A stretch of 64,000 nt of DNA from Ichthyophis bannanicus (Eukaryota; Chordata; Amphibia; Gymnophiona; Ichthyophiidae), in assembly GCA_033557465.1 (NCBI GenBank), contig CM066033.1:588410438-588474437 (forward strand), given 5' to 3'. Position 1 is the first letter of the stretch, and every line of letters begins with the position of its first letter. The position numbers were made by a program, and so were the translations under genes. Of the stretch, positions 10,560 to 20,645 are shown piece after piece. The notes beneath the pieces were generated by a model. That model made no database searches and had not been told where the DNA came from. It saw only the letters and a program-made list of their open reading frames with translations.

Positions 10560-11340
10560 CCACATGTCAGCTCCTTTCCAGTGCCAGTGCCCCTCCCTGC
10601 CAGCCTCCTCCCCATTACCCAGCCACCTACCAGCCCCATCCCCAAGTTTCAACTCCCTCCAGTCCCACCCCTAGGTGTCAGCTCCTTTCCAGTCCCCCTC
10701 CAGTACAATCGCCAGGTGTCAACTCCCTTCCAGCCCCCACCTTCCCCCCATGTCAGTTCCCTTCCAGCCCCCACCTTCCCCCCATGTCAGTTCACTTCCA
10801 GTCCCCACTTCCCCTCTCTCAGTTCCCTTCCAGCCATCTCCTTCCCCTCTTTGTTCCCTTCCAGCCCCCTTTCCCCCATGTCAGTACCCTACTAGCGCCC
10901 ACCTTTCCTTCATGTCAGTTCACTTCCAGCCCTCTCGTCCCCCTCTGTCAGCTCCGTTCTGCTCCCTCTCCTTCCCTCTGTCAGCTCCCTTCCAACCCTC
11001 TCTTTCCCCCTCTGTCAGCTCCATTCTGCTTCCTCTCCTTCCCTGTCTCAACTCCTTTCCCCCCCTGCCCTCCCTTTTCCCCCTGTCCGTTCCCTTCCCC
11101 CCTGTCCGTTCCCTTCCCCCTTGTCCATTCCATTCCAGCCATCTCTTTCCCCTCTGTCAGCTTCCTTCCAATCCTCTCTTTCCCCCTCTGGAGTTCCGTT
11201 CCACTCCTCCTCCTTCCCCCCTGTGGCAACCTCGTTCCACTCACCCTCCTTCCACCCCGTGTAGCTCCGTTCAGCTCCCTCTCCTTCCCCCCATGTAGCT
11301 CGTTCGGCTCCCTCTCCTGCCGTCATCTATGTTCTGCTCC
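10560..11340. repeat. pyrimidine-rich minisatellite in hAT-like element 3
   Basis: Irregular tandem repeats of about 30-45 bp are based on tgtcagctcccttccagccc and ccttcccccc. They create long open frames rich in Pro and Ser on the plus strand (10496-11374) and Gly/Glu-rich frames on the minus strand, which are composition artefacts. Confidence 0.85.
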
Positions 11341-11371
11341 TTTCCCTTTCTCTGCAGCTGTGATAGTAATT

Positions 11372-11525
11372 TAAAATGAAAGGAAACCAGTGCGGAGCCT
11401 TCCAGCTCTATGGAACTTCTGCAACTGTGTCTCACCTCCAAAAGGAACTGACGCTAGAGCGGGACGCGTCAGCAGGGGTTCCATAGGGCTGGGAGGCTCC
11501 GCACTCATTTCCTTTCATTTTAAAA
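11372..11525. repeat. subterminal hairpin of hAT-like element 3
   Basis: The left arm (aaaatgaaaggaaaccagtg, cggagccttccagctctatg) pairs with the right arm (catagggctgggaggctccg, cactcatttcctttcatttt). Arm length is about 58 bases with a loop of roughly 35. Its place matches the palindrome of copy 1. Confidence 0.85.
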
Positions 11526-11679
11526 TACCACTATCGCAGCCACAGCAGCTTGTCCACATTGTTTGTTTTTTTTAAACTGAAGGCAGAGTGAGGTGGCTGT
11601 TTCGGGGCATTTTTGCTGCCCCCAAAAGTTTGCCACCTGAGGCCACTGCCTCACTCCGCCTCATTATTGAGCCACCCCG

Positions 11680-11725
11680 GCTTCTTAATCAATGTAAAGA
11701 TTGTGCAAGAGAATGATCAGATGTT
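11680..11725 (-). mobile_element. RTE fragment F, segment 2
   Basis: The sequence cttcttaatcaatgtaaaga, then ttgtgcaagagaatgatcag, aligns with 23817-23856 of the antisense RTE. It stops at the DIRS copy E terminus (ctcca at 11726) and resumes at 28628. Confidence 0.85.
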
Positions 11726-11888
11726 CTCCAGTAACATGCAGGAAGTTAGTCCTCACATATGAGTGACGTCGATGCCGGCGAAGCCCCGCGCAGAGCATTT
11801 CCCCAGTTTTGAAAGAAAGCCTTTGGGAATGCTACCACGCATGCGTGGTCCCCTTCTCGCCCAAGGGTGCCATCTTGTTCAGTCTCCT
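11726..11888 (+). repeat. left inverted terminal repeat, DIRS copy E
   Basis: It runs from ctccagtaacatgcaggaag to the ccatcttgttcagtct block. Its inverted counterpart is 28442-28629. Compared with copy A, gtaacatgc replaces gaccaagc, a sign of age. Confidence 0.8.
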
Positions 11889-12103
11889 TTTTTTCTGCAG
11901 AGTCCAACAGATGTAGTCCTCTACTCCCCCGAAAAAAGTTCTAAAAATCCTTCTGTATCTCCGGTTTGTGTACCGGTTGCCTTCCCGCCTCGACCTGGCA
12001 CCTTTGGTGCTGTCCTCGACTCTCCTTTTTGTTTTTTCCTCAACTGACCTTCACGCTGATTTTCGCCCGCAGGTCATCGACCCCATCTGGGTATTCTCCC
12101 ACC

Positions 12104-12980
12104 ATGATTCCTAGTGGGTTCAAGAAATGCAACCACTGCATTCAGACTATTTCAGTTATCAGTACCCATGATTGCTGTCTCTACTGCCTGGGCATGACAG
12201 CTCTATCTGTGACCGATACCAGGCCATGACACCCAAAGTGAACAGAAAGTGATCAGAGTGACAGGGGAAGCTGTTCCCGAGATCTGACTCTGCCCCAGCT
12301 TCCCCATCGCCAAGCCTCAAAGCTGGCACTTCCCGTGAGTTTGGGGCATCCTTGGAGTCCCTCCGCGGCAGCTCCTCCGATGCAGCCCCAGACCCTCCCA
12401 AGAAAAAGAAAATGGCACCGAAGCCTGTTGAGGTGCCCCCAATGAAACCTGGCAAAGTCCTGCGGTGGGATTCGGGTAACTCCAAGCAGTGCCCTCAGTC
12501 TCAAGACAGGAGTCCTCGGCCAACGGAGACCATGCCAGGATCCGTGAACCCATAGTCCTCCTTGAGGATGCACTCTCCGGAGTGCTGGGATTGGACCCAA
12601 GTCCCTTGATGTCCACACACAAGGATGCACAGCCATCGGCCTCGAGTCCCGAATGGTGGCCATGGAGCAGAGCATCTCTTCCATCTTGGCCTTGCAGCAG
12701 GCGTTGAGGTTTGGTTTTCCAGCATCATCGGCCCCGACACCGAGCACCCCGACCTCGGGGGAGTCCCCAGACATCAAGCTGGGCACAGAGTGCCATCGGG
12801 GATTCGGTCCTCCCCGACGAGTTTCTGGGAGTCCAGGTGGCCGCGGTTCCTCGGGGCTACTGCCGAGGCCGATTCCTCAACACTCTCGGGATCCGAATGG
12901 GAGACTGAGGATGAGGCCTCTCCGGAGACCTCCTGACACAGATGTCTGAGAACGTAGCCTTTCATGACTTCGTCTACGAC
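12104..12980 (+). pseudogene. DIRS copy E gag, N-terminal part
   Basis: It starts at ATG 12104 with a Cys/His-rich head (GFKKCNHCIQTISVISTHDC, then CLYCLGM) homologous to the head of the other DIRS gags, where two CxxC pairs and HD are conserved. Further down, in shifting frames, are the acidic SE(W)ETEDEASPE block and a HDFVYD start of the next conserved region. The frame is broken at least three times. The CR1 insertion at 12981 splits the gene, and it resumes near 20646. Confidence 0.75.
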
Positions 12981-14665
12981 ATAAGAACATAAGATATGCC
13001 ATACTGGGTCAGACCAAGGTCCATCAAGCCCAGTATCCTGTTTCCAACAGTGGCCAATCTAGATCATACGTACCTAGCAGTTTCCCTAAAAGACACAGGT
13101 TCCACAATGCTTGTATTGGGTCAAGCATTGATATCCTGGGTCCCGTTTTAATAATGTTTTATGGACCTTTCTTCCAAGAACTTTACCAAACCTTTTTTAA
13201 ACCCAGCTACACTAATAGCCTTTACTACATCCTCCGGTAACAAATTCCAGAGTTTGATTACACGTTGAGTGAAAAAATATTTTCTTTTATTATTCTTAAA
13301 TAGTTTACCCTGCAGCTTCATTGCATGTCCTCTAGTCTTTCTATATTCTGATAGCGTAAACAATCGATCTACGTTTACCCGTTCCACTCCGTTCATTAAT
13401 TTATAGACTAATATCATATCTCCCCTCAGCTGCCTCTTTTCCAGGTTAAAGAGCCTTAACCTTTTTAGCCTTTCGTCATAGGAGTATTCTTCCATCCCCT
13501 TTACCATTTTGGTGGCTCTTCTCTGAACCTTTTCTAGTAACGCTATATCCTTTTTAAAATATGGCAACCAGAATTGCACACAATATTCAAGGTGCGGTCT
13601 CACCATGGAACGATGTAGAGGCATTAATAATATCTTTTGTTTTATTTTCCATTCCTTTCCTTATGATACCTAGCATTCTATTTGCTCTCTTGGCCGCCGC
13701 TGCACACTGGGTTTTAACAAGTTATCCACAATGACGCCTAAATCTTTTTCCTGGGTGGTGGTTCCTAATGTGGAACTTTGCATCGTGTAACCATAGTTTG
13801 GGTTGTTCTTACCTAGGTGCATAACTTTGCACTTGTCCACATTAAATTTCATATGCCATTTTGATGCCCAGTCTTCCAATTTATCAAGATCCTCTTGCAA
13901 TTTTCCACAATCCTCTTGGGTTTTAACAACTTTGAATAGGCTTGTGTCATCTGCAAATTTGATAACCTCACTTGCACTTGTTATTCCCTTTTCCAGGTCA
14001 TTTATGAATATGTCAAAAAGCAGCGGACCCAGCACAGATCCCTGGGATGCACCACTATTCACCTTTCTCCATTGGGAAAATTGGCCATTTAGCCCTACCC
14101 TCTGCTTTCTATTTTTAACCAGTTCCTGATCCACAATAGTACACTGCCTCCTGTCCCATGACTCTCTAGTTTTGCCAAAAGTCTCTGATGAGGGCCCTTG
14201 TCAAAGGCTTTCTGAAAGTCCAAATTCACTATATCAACCGACTCACCTTTGTCTACCTGTTTATTCACACCTTCAAAAAAAATAACAGATTAGTAAGACA
14301 AGATCTTCCTTGTCTAAAGCCATGCTGGCTGTCTCCCATTAAGCCATGACTATCTACATGTTCAGCAATTTTGTTCTTTATGATGGTTTATATCATTTTT
14401 CCCGATACTAACGTCAGGCTCACCGGTCTGTAGTTTCCCGGATTACCCCTGGAACCCTTTTTAAAAATTAGTGTTACATTCGCCATCCTCCAATCTTCAG
14501 GTATTACAGATGATTTTAATGATAGTTCACAGATTACTAATAGCAGGTCTGAAATCTCATATTTCAGTTCTTTCAAAACCCTCGGATGTATATCATCTGG
14601 TGCAGGTGATTTGCTAATCTTCAGTTTATCAAATAGTTGTAATACATCTTCTCGATGTATCAATA
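12981..14665 (-). mobile_element. CR1 LINE, 3' portion (antisense)
   Basis: Minus-strand CR1 inserted in the gag of DIRS copy E. The 3' end is at 12981 (ataagaacataag when read on the plus strand). The coding region follows to 14665, where DIRS copy A interrupts it; the 5' portion resumes at 20426-20645. Together they make a 5'-truncated CR1 of about 1.9 kb. The reading frame joins exactly across copy A (GAEELKE then ILIHRE), which proves a single CR1 and an insertion by A that added no bases beyond a shared T run. Confidence 0.9.
13148..14665 (-). pseudogene. CR1 ORF2 reverse transcriptase
   Basis: In minus-strand order, 14388-14665 carries SPAPDDIHPRVLKEL, IPEDWRMANVTLIFKKG and NYRPVSLT (RT motifs 1-2). 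Positions 13670-14134 carry GASQGSVLGPLLFDIFINDL and the catalytic FADDTSLF, then KWHMKFNVDKCKVMHLG. Positions 13148-13624 give the thumb and C-terminus ([30 protein letters not shown]). A gap near 14140-14390 and two frame changes remove activity. The CR1 endonuclease is missing because of 5' truncation. Confidence 0.88.
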
Positions 14666-14668
14666 TTT

Positions 14669-14829
14669 CTCCAGGACCAAGCAGGAAGTCAGTCCTCACA
14701 TATGGGGTGACGTCGGCGCCGATGGAGCCCTCGCGGAGCAATTTCCCCAGCTTTCAAAGAAAGCCTTTGGGAATTGCAGCGCGCATGCGCGGTCCCCTTC
14801 CCGCCCAAGGGTGCCATCTTGCTCAGTCT
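14669..14829 (+). repeat. left inverted terminal repeat, DIRS copy A
   Basis: It starts ctccaggaccaagcaggaag and ends at cttgctcagtct. It pairs with 20237-20398 in reverse complement with few mismatches. The region contains ccgcgcatgcgc-type GC-rich words, and the element transcript probably starts near or beyond it. Confidence 0.9.
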
Positions 14830-15068
14830 TCTTTTTTCCGCGGAGCCCTACAGACGCTGTTTGTGATCGCCGCTGAAAAAGTTGATTTTATTTACTATTC
14901 TTTTCTCGGTTCGACACCGGATCCTTTTCCCGCCCGGACCCGATACGCTGATATCGAATCCGTTCTTTATTTTTTCGGTTTTTGTCCTTCGTGACTAGCG
15001 TTCGCGCCATTTTTCTTTTTTCACTGGCAGCCCTGTCTTTTGACCTCGCAGGGGCCCTTTTTCTCCCG

Positions 15069-16979
15069 ATGGCTGCCAGCGGGTTTAAAAAGTGTGATCG
15101 GTGTAAGAAACTTATATCTCTTACCGACACACACGACTGCTGCCTCCCCTGCCTCGGACCCGATCATGACCCGATGATCTGTGGTCCATGTGGCAAAATG
15201 TCCTCAAAAGCGTTGGAGTCGGCAGCATCAAAAAGAACGAATCTTCTCTGACTCCGCGTCCGGCCGGGCCCGGACCTCATCAGAGGCTTCGACGTCCCGG
15301 GACTCCGGTCCTGAGCATCGTCGGAGTTCCTCTGAGCGGGGGTCTCCTGCCCAGGAACATCATAGGAAGAAAAAACCCACGAGGGCGATGTCGGTGGACG
15401 CTCCTGGTTCCTCGAGGGCCAGGTCGCATAGCCCCGATAGCCGTCCCGGGTCCTCGGAGTCGGAGAGGCCTTCGAAACATTCTCGTCTCGAGATGGAGTC
15501 TCCTGGACATATGAGTACTGTAGTCCTCGTGGACTCGCCTCCGAAGGAGCCGACGTCGGGCCCGACACCGTCGGGGCCCGAGTCGGGGGCTGCTGGGTCT
15601 CCTGAGCTCGGACTCAGGTTGACGGCCTTGGAGAGCAGTTTCGCTGCCTTCATGGACCAGCAGCGGGCATTGATCGCTGGCCTCGCCGGTGCATCTGCCC
15701 CGACCACCGGGACGTCGACGTCCAAGTCGACCCCAGAGACCGAGCCGATCCTCGAGTCCATGCGAGCTCGAGTCGATCCTCGGTCAAGGTCTCCCTTGGT
15801 CTCCCGTTCGGGACCGAGGTCATCGATGCTGGCCTCGGCATCGGGGCGGAGGGCATTGGTGCTCACCCGACCGGAACCGCTCGATTCCTCCTCCGAGGAG
15901 TCGGGCTGGGAGACGGAGGACGAAGAGTCCCCAGGTACTTTTCGGACTCGGTGCGCCCCATCGGACTCGCCCGAGTCCGAACCTCGGAGACGGTCCCCCC
16001 CGGAGGACACCCGGTTCTCGGACTTCGTGCGGGATATGGCCAAGGCCTTGGCATTCCCCACGGATCCCGAGCCAAAGAGCTCGATGCCCTCCAGTATGAC
16101 TCTCCCCCGAAGGAGGCCTTTACTGTACCGGTTCCTCCGATGCTGGAGCGACTTCTCTTCCGCATGTGGGAGAGCCCAGCGTCGGCGCCAGTGTTAAGCA
16201 AGCGGGTCGATTCCATTTATCGAGTCCGCAAGAGCCCCGGGTTCCAAAAGGCACAACTGCCGCACCATTCCATGGTGGTGGAATCGGCCATGCATCGACT
16301 CAAGAGTCAAAAGATGCACTCCTCGGTGCCTCCCAGCCGGGAGGCCCGGAACCTGGATGCCCTCGGTAGGAAGTGCTTCCAGGGCTCTATGCTTGCTTGT
16401 CGAGTCCAGACCTACCAGCTCTACATGGGCATCTATCTCCGAGACCTGGCAAAGGAAATTGCCGGGTTCTCTGCTGGTCTCTCCGAGGAACCTTTGCAGA
16501 GGTTCCAGGCCTTGTCCACTGGTATTCGGGAGTGCTCGAAGTTTATCTCTCGAGCAGCCTACGATGGCTTCGAAGCATCGGCTCGGGTAGCCGGAGCCGG
16601 CATCTGTGCCCGCCGACAGGCTTGGCTTCAGTCATCCGACCTTGAGCCATGGGTACAGGACAAGTTGGTCGATGTCCCCTGCAGAGGTGAAAACCTCTTT
16701 GGCAAGCCCATGGCTGAAAAGGCTGCACAGATCGAGACCGAGACTCTGACCAGGACTCGGCTGTCCAGAAAAACCTCTGCCCCTTCTCAGAAGAAGGGCT
16801 CAGGGGAAAAGCCCTTTTACCCGAGGAAGGCGGCTGCCTATAAACACTACCCTCATTATCAGGCCTCAGCAGCTCCCCAACAGGGTCAGCAGGCCAATGG
16901 ACGGGGTAATGGGTCCCGTAGGCAGCAGGCCCCCAAGCCCACAACACCGGCCCCTGCTCAGCAGGGTGGGGGTTTTTGC
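15069..16979 (+). pseudogene. DIRS copy A gag-like ORF1
   Basis: Capsid-like protein of a DIRS element. The chosen start ATG 15069 (cccgATGGCT) is conserved in copies B and C. The head GFKKCDRCKKLISLTDTHDC with CLPCLGPDHD and CGPCGKMS has four CxxC or HD pairs and should bind zinc. A Ser/Arg/Pro-rich middle follows (about 15250-15880), then an acidic WETEDEESP block and a conserved C-terminal half (LERLLFRMWE, VVESAMHRLKSQKMHSSVPP, SSDLEPWVQDKLVDVPCRGE). The head is in a different frame from the rest, with a shift near 15215. In B and C gag ends at GGGF plus TGA; here the stop at 16977 is TGC, so the frame runs on into the RT region to 17624. Confidence 0.85.
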
Positions 16980-18890
16980 CTCCGTCAGCATAGCCTCTTC
17001 CCCTCCGCTGGTTTCTCTCAGCACAGGAGGCCGGCTGGTCCACTTTGCCCACAGGTGGTCAGCCATCACATCAGATACCTGGGTGCTTCATATAGTTCAA
17101 AAAGGCTATCTTCTACACTTTCACCAGGTACCTCCCTCCTACTTTCCAGGGGAGCCTCCAAGACTCCCTCTGCACAGGGACTTACTCCTTCAGGAGTTAG
17201 CAAGTCTTCTTCAGGAACAGGCTGTGGAACCAGTGCCCCACCACCTGAGAGGTCACGGCTTTTATTCCAGGTACTTTCTGATACCAAAAAGAACAGGAGG
17301 CCTCAGACCCATCCTGGACTTGCGAAACCTCAACAAGTTCCTGGCAAGGGAAAAGTTCAAGATGCTTACCCTTGGAATCTTGCTGCCCTACCTCCAGCAG
17401 GGAGACTGGCTATGCTCCTTGGATCTAAAGGATGCGTATACTCACATCCTTATTCATCCAGACCACAGACAATATCTCAGGTTTGTTGTGGGAGGAAATC
17501 ATTACCAGTACAGAGTACTGCCCTTTGGCCTATCCTCCGCCCCCAGGGTGTTCACCAAATGCCTAGCAGTGGTGGCGGCCTATCTGAGACTTCAAGGCCT
17601 TTTTGTGTTTCCATACCTGGATGACTGGCTCATCAGAGCCCCGTCTTCCCAAGAGGCCACTCAGGCCACTCATTGCACTGTGACTCTACTCCAGCACTTG
17701 GGATTTGTCATAAACTTCGCAAAGTCCACTTTGCTCCCCTCTCAAAATCTCGAATTCATAGGCGCCAGGTTTGACACTCTTAAGGCGTGGGCCTTCCTGC
17801 CTCTGGACAGGGCCCACAGACTCATGGATCTCGCCAGCCACTTTCACAGCAATTCCCTGGTCTCGGCCAGGCAATTTCTGAGACTGCTCGGCCATATGGC
17901 TTCCACGGTCCATGTGACCCCCAATGCCCGCCTGAACATGCGACCTGCTCAGTGGTGCCTTCGCACTCAGTGGCATCAGGCCACCGGGAGCCTGGCGGAC
18001 TCAGTACAGATATCCAACCTGCTGGTCTCTTCTCTGTGGTGGTGGCTTCATCTGCCAAACCTAGTGCTAGGAGTGGCTTTTCAATCTCCTCCGCCTTCTC
18101 AGGTGCTGACATCCGATGCTTCTCTCCTGGGTTGGGGAGCACATTGCCAAGGGTCATGTACTCAAGGCCTATGGACTCCTTGGGAGTCTGCTCAGCAGAT
18201 AAACTTCCTGGAGCTCAGAGCCATCCGCCTAGCTCTAAGAGCCTTCTCCCACCTCACTTCTCACCAATCTGTGCTGGTCCGGACAGACAATCAAGTTGCA
18301 ATGTTCTACGTGAACAAGCAAGGAGGCACAGGCTCCTTCCTTCTCTGTCAGGAGGCACAAAAACTGTGCTCTTGGGCCGTCAGCCACGGCATCCTCCTCA
18401 AAGCTGTCTATCTCCCAGGTCAGGAAAATTACCTGGCAGACAAGCTGAGCAGGATTCTCCAACCACACGAGTGGAGATTGGATCCGTTGGTGGTTCAACG
18501 GATCTTTCTCTAGTGGGGCCTCCCCACTATGGATCTCTTTGCCAGTCCTCTGAACCGGCAACTTCCCAGATTCTGCTCTCGACAACCGCATCCTCTCAGA
18601 GTAGCGGCGGATGCTTTTCTGATTCCATGGGCCTCTTGTATGCCTTTCCTCCCATGCCACTGGTGTCTTGGACGCTCTTCAAGGTTCTCAGAGACAGAGC
18701 CTCGATGATCCTAGTGGCTCCCCGGTGGCCGAGACAGCCCTGGTTCCCGCTTCTGATGCAGCTGGCGGTGGACACTCCTCTTCCTCTGGGGTTTCAACTC
18801 GATCTCCTGTCACAGGATCAGGGGACTCTCCTACACCCCAATCTCCGGTCCCTTCATCTGATGGCCTGGCTGCTGAAAGGGTAGTCCTTG
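16909..18890 (+). pseudogene. DIRS copy A reverse transcriptase, RNase H and methyltransferase-like ORF
   Basis: A long frame open from 16897 to 18513; the likely start is ATG 16909 (MGPVGSRPPS), overlapping the gag end by about 70 bases. The RT domain covers about 17240-17780, with TGGLRPILDLRNLNKFL, DWLCSLDLKDAYTHI, VLPFGLSSAPRVFTKC and the catalytic YLDDWL near 17615. RNase H follows (TSDASLLGWGAH near 18110, ELRAI, TDNQVAMFYVNKQGGTGS near 18290). TAG at 18511 ends the frame where copy B has arginine. Beyond it DLFASPLNRQLPRFCS and the region to 18890 resemble the adenine-methyltransferase-like domain known in DIRS elements. Without the stop it would form one polyprotein. Confidence 0.88.
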
Positions 18891-18899
18891 CTCCCCTCC

Positions 18900-19921
18900 T
18901 GCTGCCTTGAGAGGTGGAAGAGGTCGTCTTGGCCTCCAGGCGGCCCTCCACCCGGAAGTCCTACGCTCTTAAGTGGCGTCGGTTCTCCGTGTGGTGTGCT
19001 CAGCAGTCTGAGAATCCCTTCTCCTGCTTGGTGGCAGTGGTCTTGCAATATTTGCTTTACCTCTCCAATCTGGGCCTTAAGTCTAACTCTGTCAGGGTCC
19101 ACCTCAGTGCTCTCTCTGCGCATCACGCACCGGTGGATGGCAGGCCTCTTTCCAACCACCCTTTGGTGGCTCGTTTTCTCAGAGGCCTCCTTCTCCTTAA
19201 GCCTCCTTTGCGCCCACCAGCCCCTGAATGGGATCTGAATGTGGTCTTGCAGCGGATTACCTGTCCGCCCTTTGAACCTATGGATACCTGCCCTCTTCAT
19301 TTTCTTTCCTGGAAAACCTTGTTTTTGGTGGCCCTTACCTCTACTAGGCACGTTAGTGAACTGCAGGCCCTAGTGTCTGATCCTTCTTACACTAGGTTCT
19401 ATAGGAATAGGGTAGTCTTACGGACTCACCCTAAGTTTCTTCCAAAAGTGGTTTCTCCTTTTCATCTCAACCAGGAGGTGGTTCTTCCGACCTTCTTTCC
19501 CAGGCCACACACCAGCCGGGCTGAAATGGTCCTGCATACCGTGGACTGTAGGAGGGCCTTGTCCTTCTACCTTGACCGTACGCGGGAGCATAGGAGGGCT
19601 GTTCAGCTCTTCGTTTCTTTTGACCCCAATAACTTGGGGCTACCTGTCTCCAAGCGTACTTTGTCCATATGGGTTGCTGACTGTATCGCTTGGGCTTATG
19701 GGGCAGCCGGCCTCTCGTTGGAGGGTCGAGTCACGGCTCATCGTGTCAGGGCGAAGGCTGCGTCAGTGTCTCATCTCCACTCTGTTCCGTTGGCAGACAT
19801 CTGCCGGGCCGCTACTTGGTCTTCAAGCCAGACCTTTGCGGCCTATTACTGCCTGGAGAGGGAGTCCCGCAGGGACAGTGCTTTCGGTCAGGCAGTCCTC
19901 CATAATCTCTTTGAGGTTTAG
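18900..19921 (+). CDS. DIRS copy A tyrosine recombinase
   Basis: A lambda-integrase-type recombinase that inserts the circular DNA intermediate. It is in a different frame from the RT ORF. The open stretch begins after a stop at 18908, so the natural start, presumably upstream in overlap with the methyltransferase-like region, is interrupted. An N-terminal core-binding part (STRKSYALKWRRFSVWCAQQ, SNSVRVHLSALSAHH) precedes the catalytic domain. The visible tetrad is Arg in TSTRHVSEL (codon near 19346), HRVR (19740-19751), Trp/His region ATWSSSQTF, and the likely nucleophile Tyr in FAAYYCLE (near 19845). It ends LFEV at 19921. The catalytic domain itself is open and looks intact. Confidence 0.85.
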
Positions 19922-20061
19922 GCAACTCCTACCCTCTGGCCCTGGTGTTGGGCTACCGGTCGGGGGCGTTTTCAGAGAAGATTCCTTCCTTCTGTGCTAC
20001 TGAGCTGGAGGGAGCTCATTTTTCCGCTTGAGGTCTCCTGTAGCCTTAAGCTAGGGAGTCC

Positions 20062-20158
20062 CATATGTGAGGACTGACTTCCTGCTTGGTCCTGGAGAAA
20101 GAGTAGTTACTCACCTGTAACAGGTGTTCTCCAGGAGCAGCAGGAATCAGTCCTCACA
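20062..20158 (+). repeat. internal complementary region (ICR), DIRS copy A
   Basis: The first half (catatgtgaggactgacttc to tcctggagaa) is the reverse complement of the left terminus. The second half (agagtagttactcacctg to tcagtcctcaca) is the reverse complement of the right terminus. It therefore mirrors the junction of the two ends, as DIRS replication models require for making a circle. Confidence 0.92.
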
Positions 20159-20236
20159 ACCCTCCCTCCTCCCCTTGGAGTTGCAGTCATATGATTTATT
20201 TTGCTAATTTTTTGCTGTCTTTTAGCTATGTCATCA

Positions 20237-20425
20237 GACTGAGCAAGATGGCACCCTTGGGCGGGAAGGGGACCGCGCATGCGCGCTGCAATTCCCAAAG
20301 GCTTTCTTTGAAAGCTGGGGAAATTGCTCCACAAGGGCTCCGTCGGCGCCGACGTCACCCCATATGTGAGGACTGATTCCTGCTGCTCCTGGAGAACACC
20401 TGTTACAGGTGAGTAACTACTCTTT
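20237..20425 (-). repeat. right inverted terminal repeat, DIRS copy A
   Basis: Reverse complement of the left repeat plus about 27 extra terminal bases (cacctgttacaggtgagtaa to actacttt-like end). The extra end holds a perfect splice-donor-like word, CAGGTGAGTAA. Confidence 0.9.
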
Positions 20426-20645
20426 CCTTCAATTCTTCCGCACCTTTAAATACCACTTCAGTTATGGGTAACATCCCTATATCTTCCTCAGTAAAGACCG
20501 AAGCAGAGAATTCATTCAGTCTCTCCGCTATCGCCTTGTTGCCTCTTAGTGCCCCTTTAACCCCTCTATCATCTAATGGACCAACTGACTCTCTCACAGG
20601 ATTTTTGCTACGAATGTACTTGAAAAAGTCTTTATTAAGTGTTTT
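20426..20645 (-). pseudogene. CR1 LINE, 5' portion beyond DIRS copy A
   Basis: The minus strand gives AWAKTLNKDFFKYIRSKNPV, SVGPLDDRGVK and RLNEFSASVFTEED, the linker region upstream of RT motif 1 in CR1 ORF2. It joins in frame to 14665 across DIRS copy A. The 5' truncation point lies near 20645-20660, where gag of DIRS copy E resumes. Confidence 0.88.

Larger units (their letters stand above)
9543..11679 (+). mobile_element. non-autonomous hAT-like DNA transposon 3 (diverged relative)
   Basis: The termini caggggcggctcaa and ttgagccaccccg are inverted, with an aged 8-bp target duplication in the RTE. It has no transposase. The order of parts mirrors the other hAT-like pair: an AT-rich segment (words aattaaaccgaaaccccaag and gccagacttt align with 37262-37295), then a pyrimidine-rich minisatellite (10560-11340), then a subterminal hairpin (11372-11525). 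Homology to the pair at 1102 and 36737 is weak but ordered. A homopolymer run of A lies near 9905. Confidence 0.78.
14666..20425 (+). mobile_element. DIRS retrotransposon copy A (near-complete)
   Basis: A 5.76 kb element inserted in the CR1. It has inverted terminal repeats (14669-14829 and 20237-20425), gag, RT with RNase H, a methyltransferase-like segment, a tyrosine recombinase and an internal complementary region (20062-20158) that equals the joined outer ends. This is the standard DIRS plan, which lacks LTRs, protease and DDE integrase. It makes no target duplication: CR1 sequence continues exactly on both sides of a TTT shared by host and element. A gag frameshift near 15215, loss of the gag stop, and a TAG at 18511 are the visible lesions. 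It is the innermost layer of the nest, so among the youngest insertions here. Confidence 0.93.

Noticed and set aside
10496..11374. 292-codon Pro/Ser-rich ORF that could look like a structural protein
   Set aside because: It is made by a pyrimidine-rich minisatellite inside a hAT-like element; overlapping frames on both strands are equally open, and there is no domain.
15360..16061. 233-codon minus-strand ORF and other long antisense frames over DIRS gag
   Set aside because: They are shadows of the GC-rich, Ser/Arg-rich gag sequence; no motif, and the plus-strand frame matches the other copies.
20062..20158. Repeated ICR and terminal blocks that could suggest a CRISPR-like or satellite array
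   Set aside because: The repeats occur only at DIRS ends and ICRs, in inverted relation, without regular spacers.
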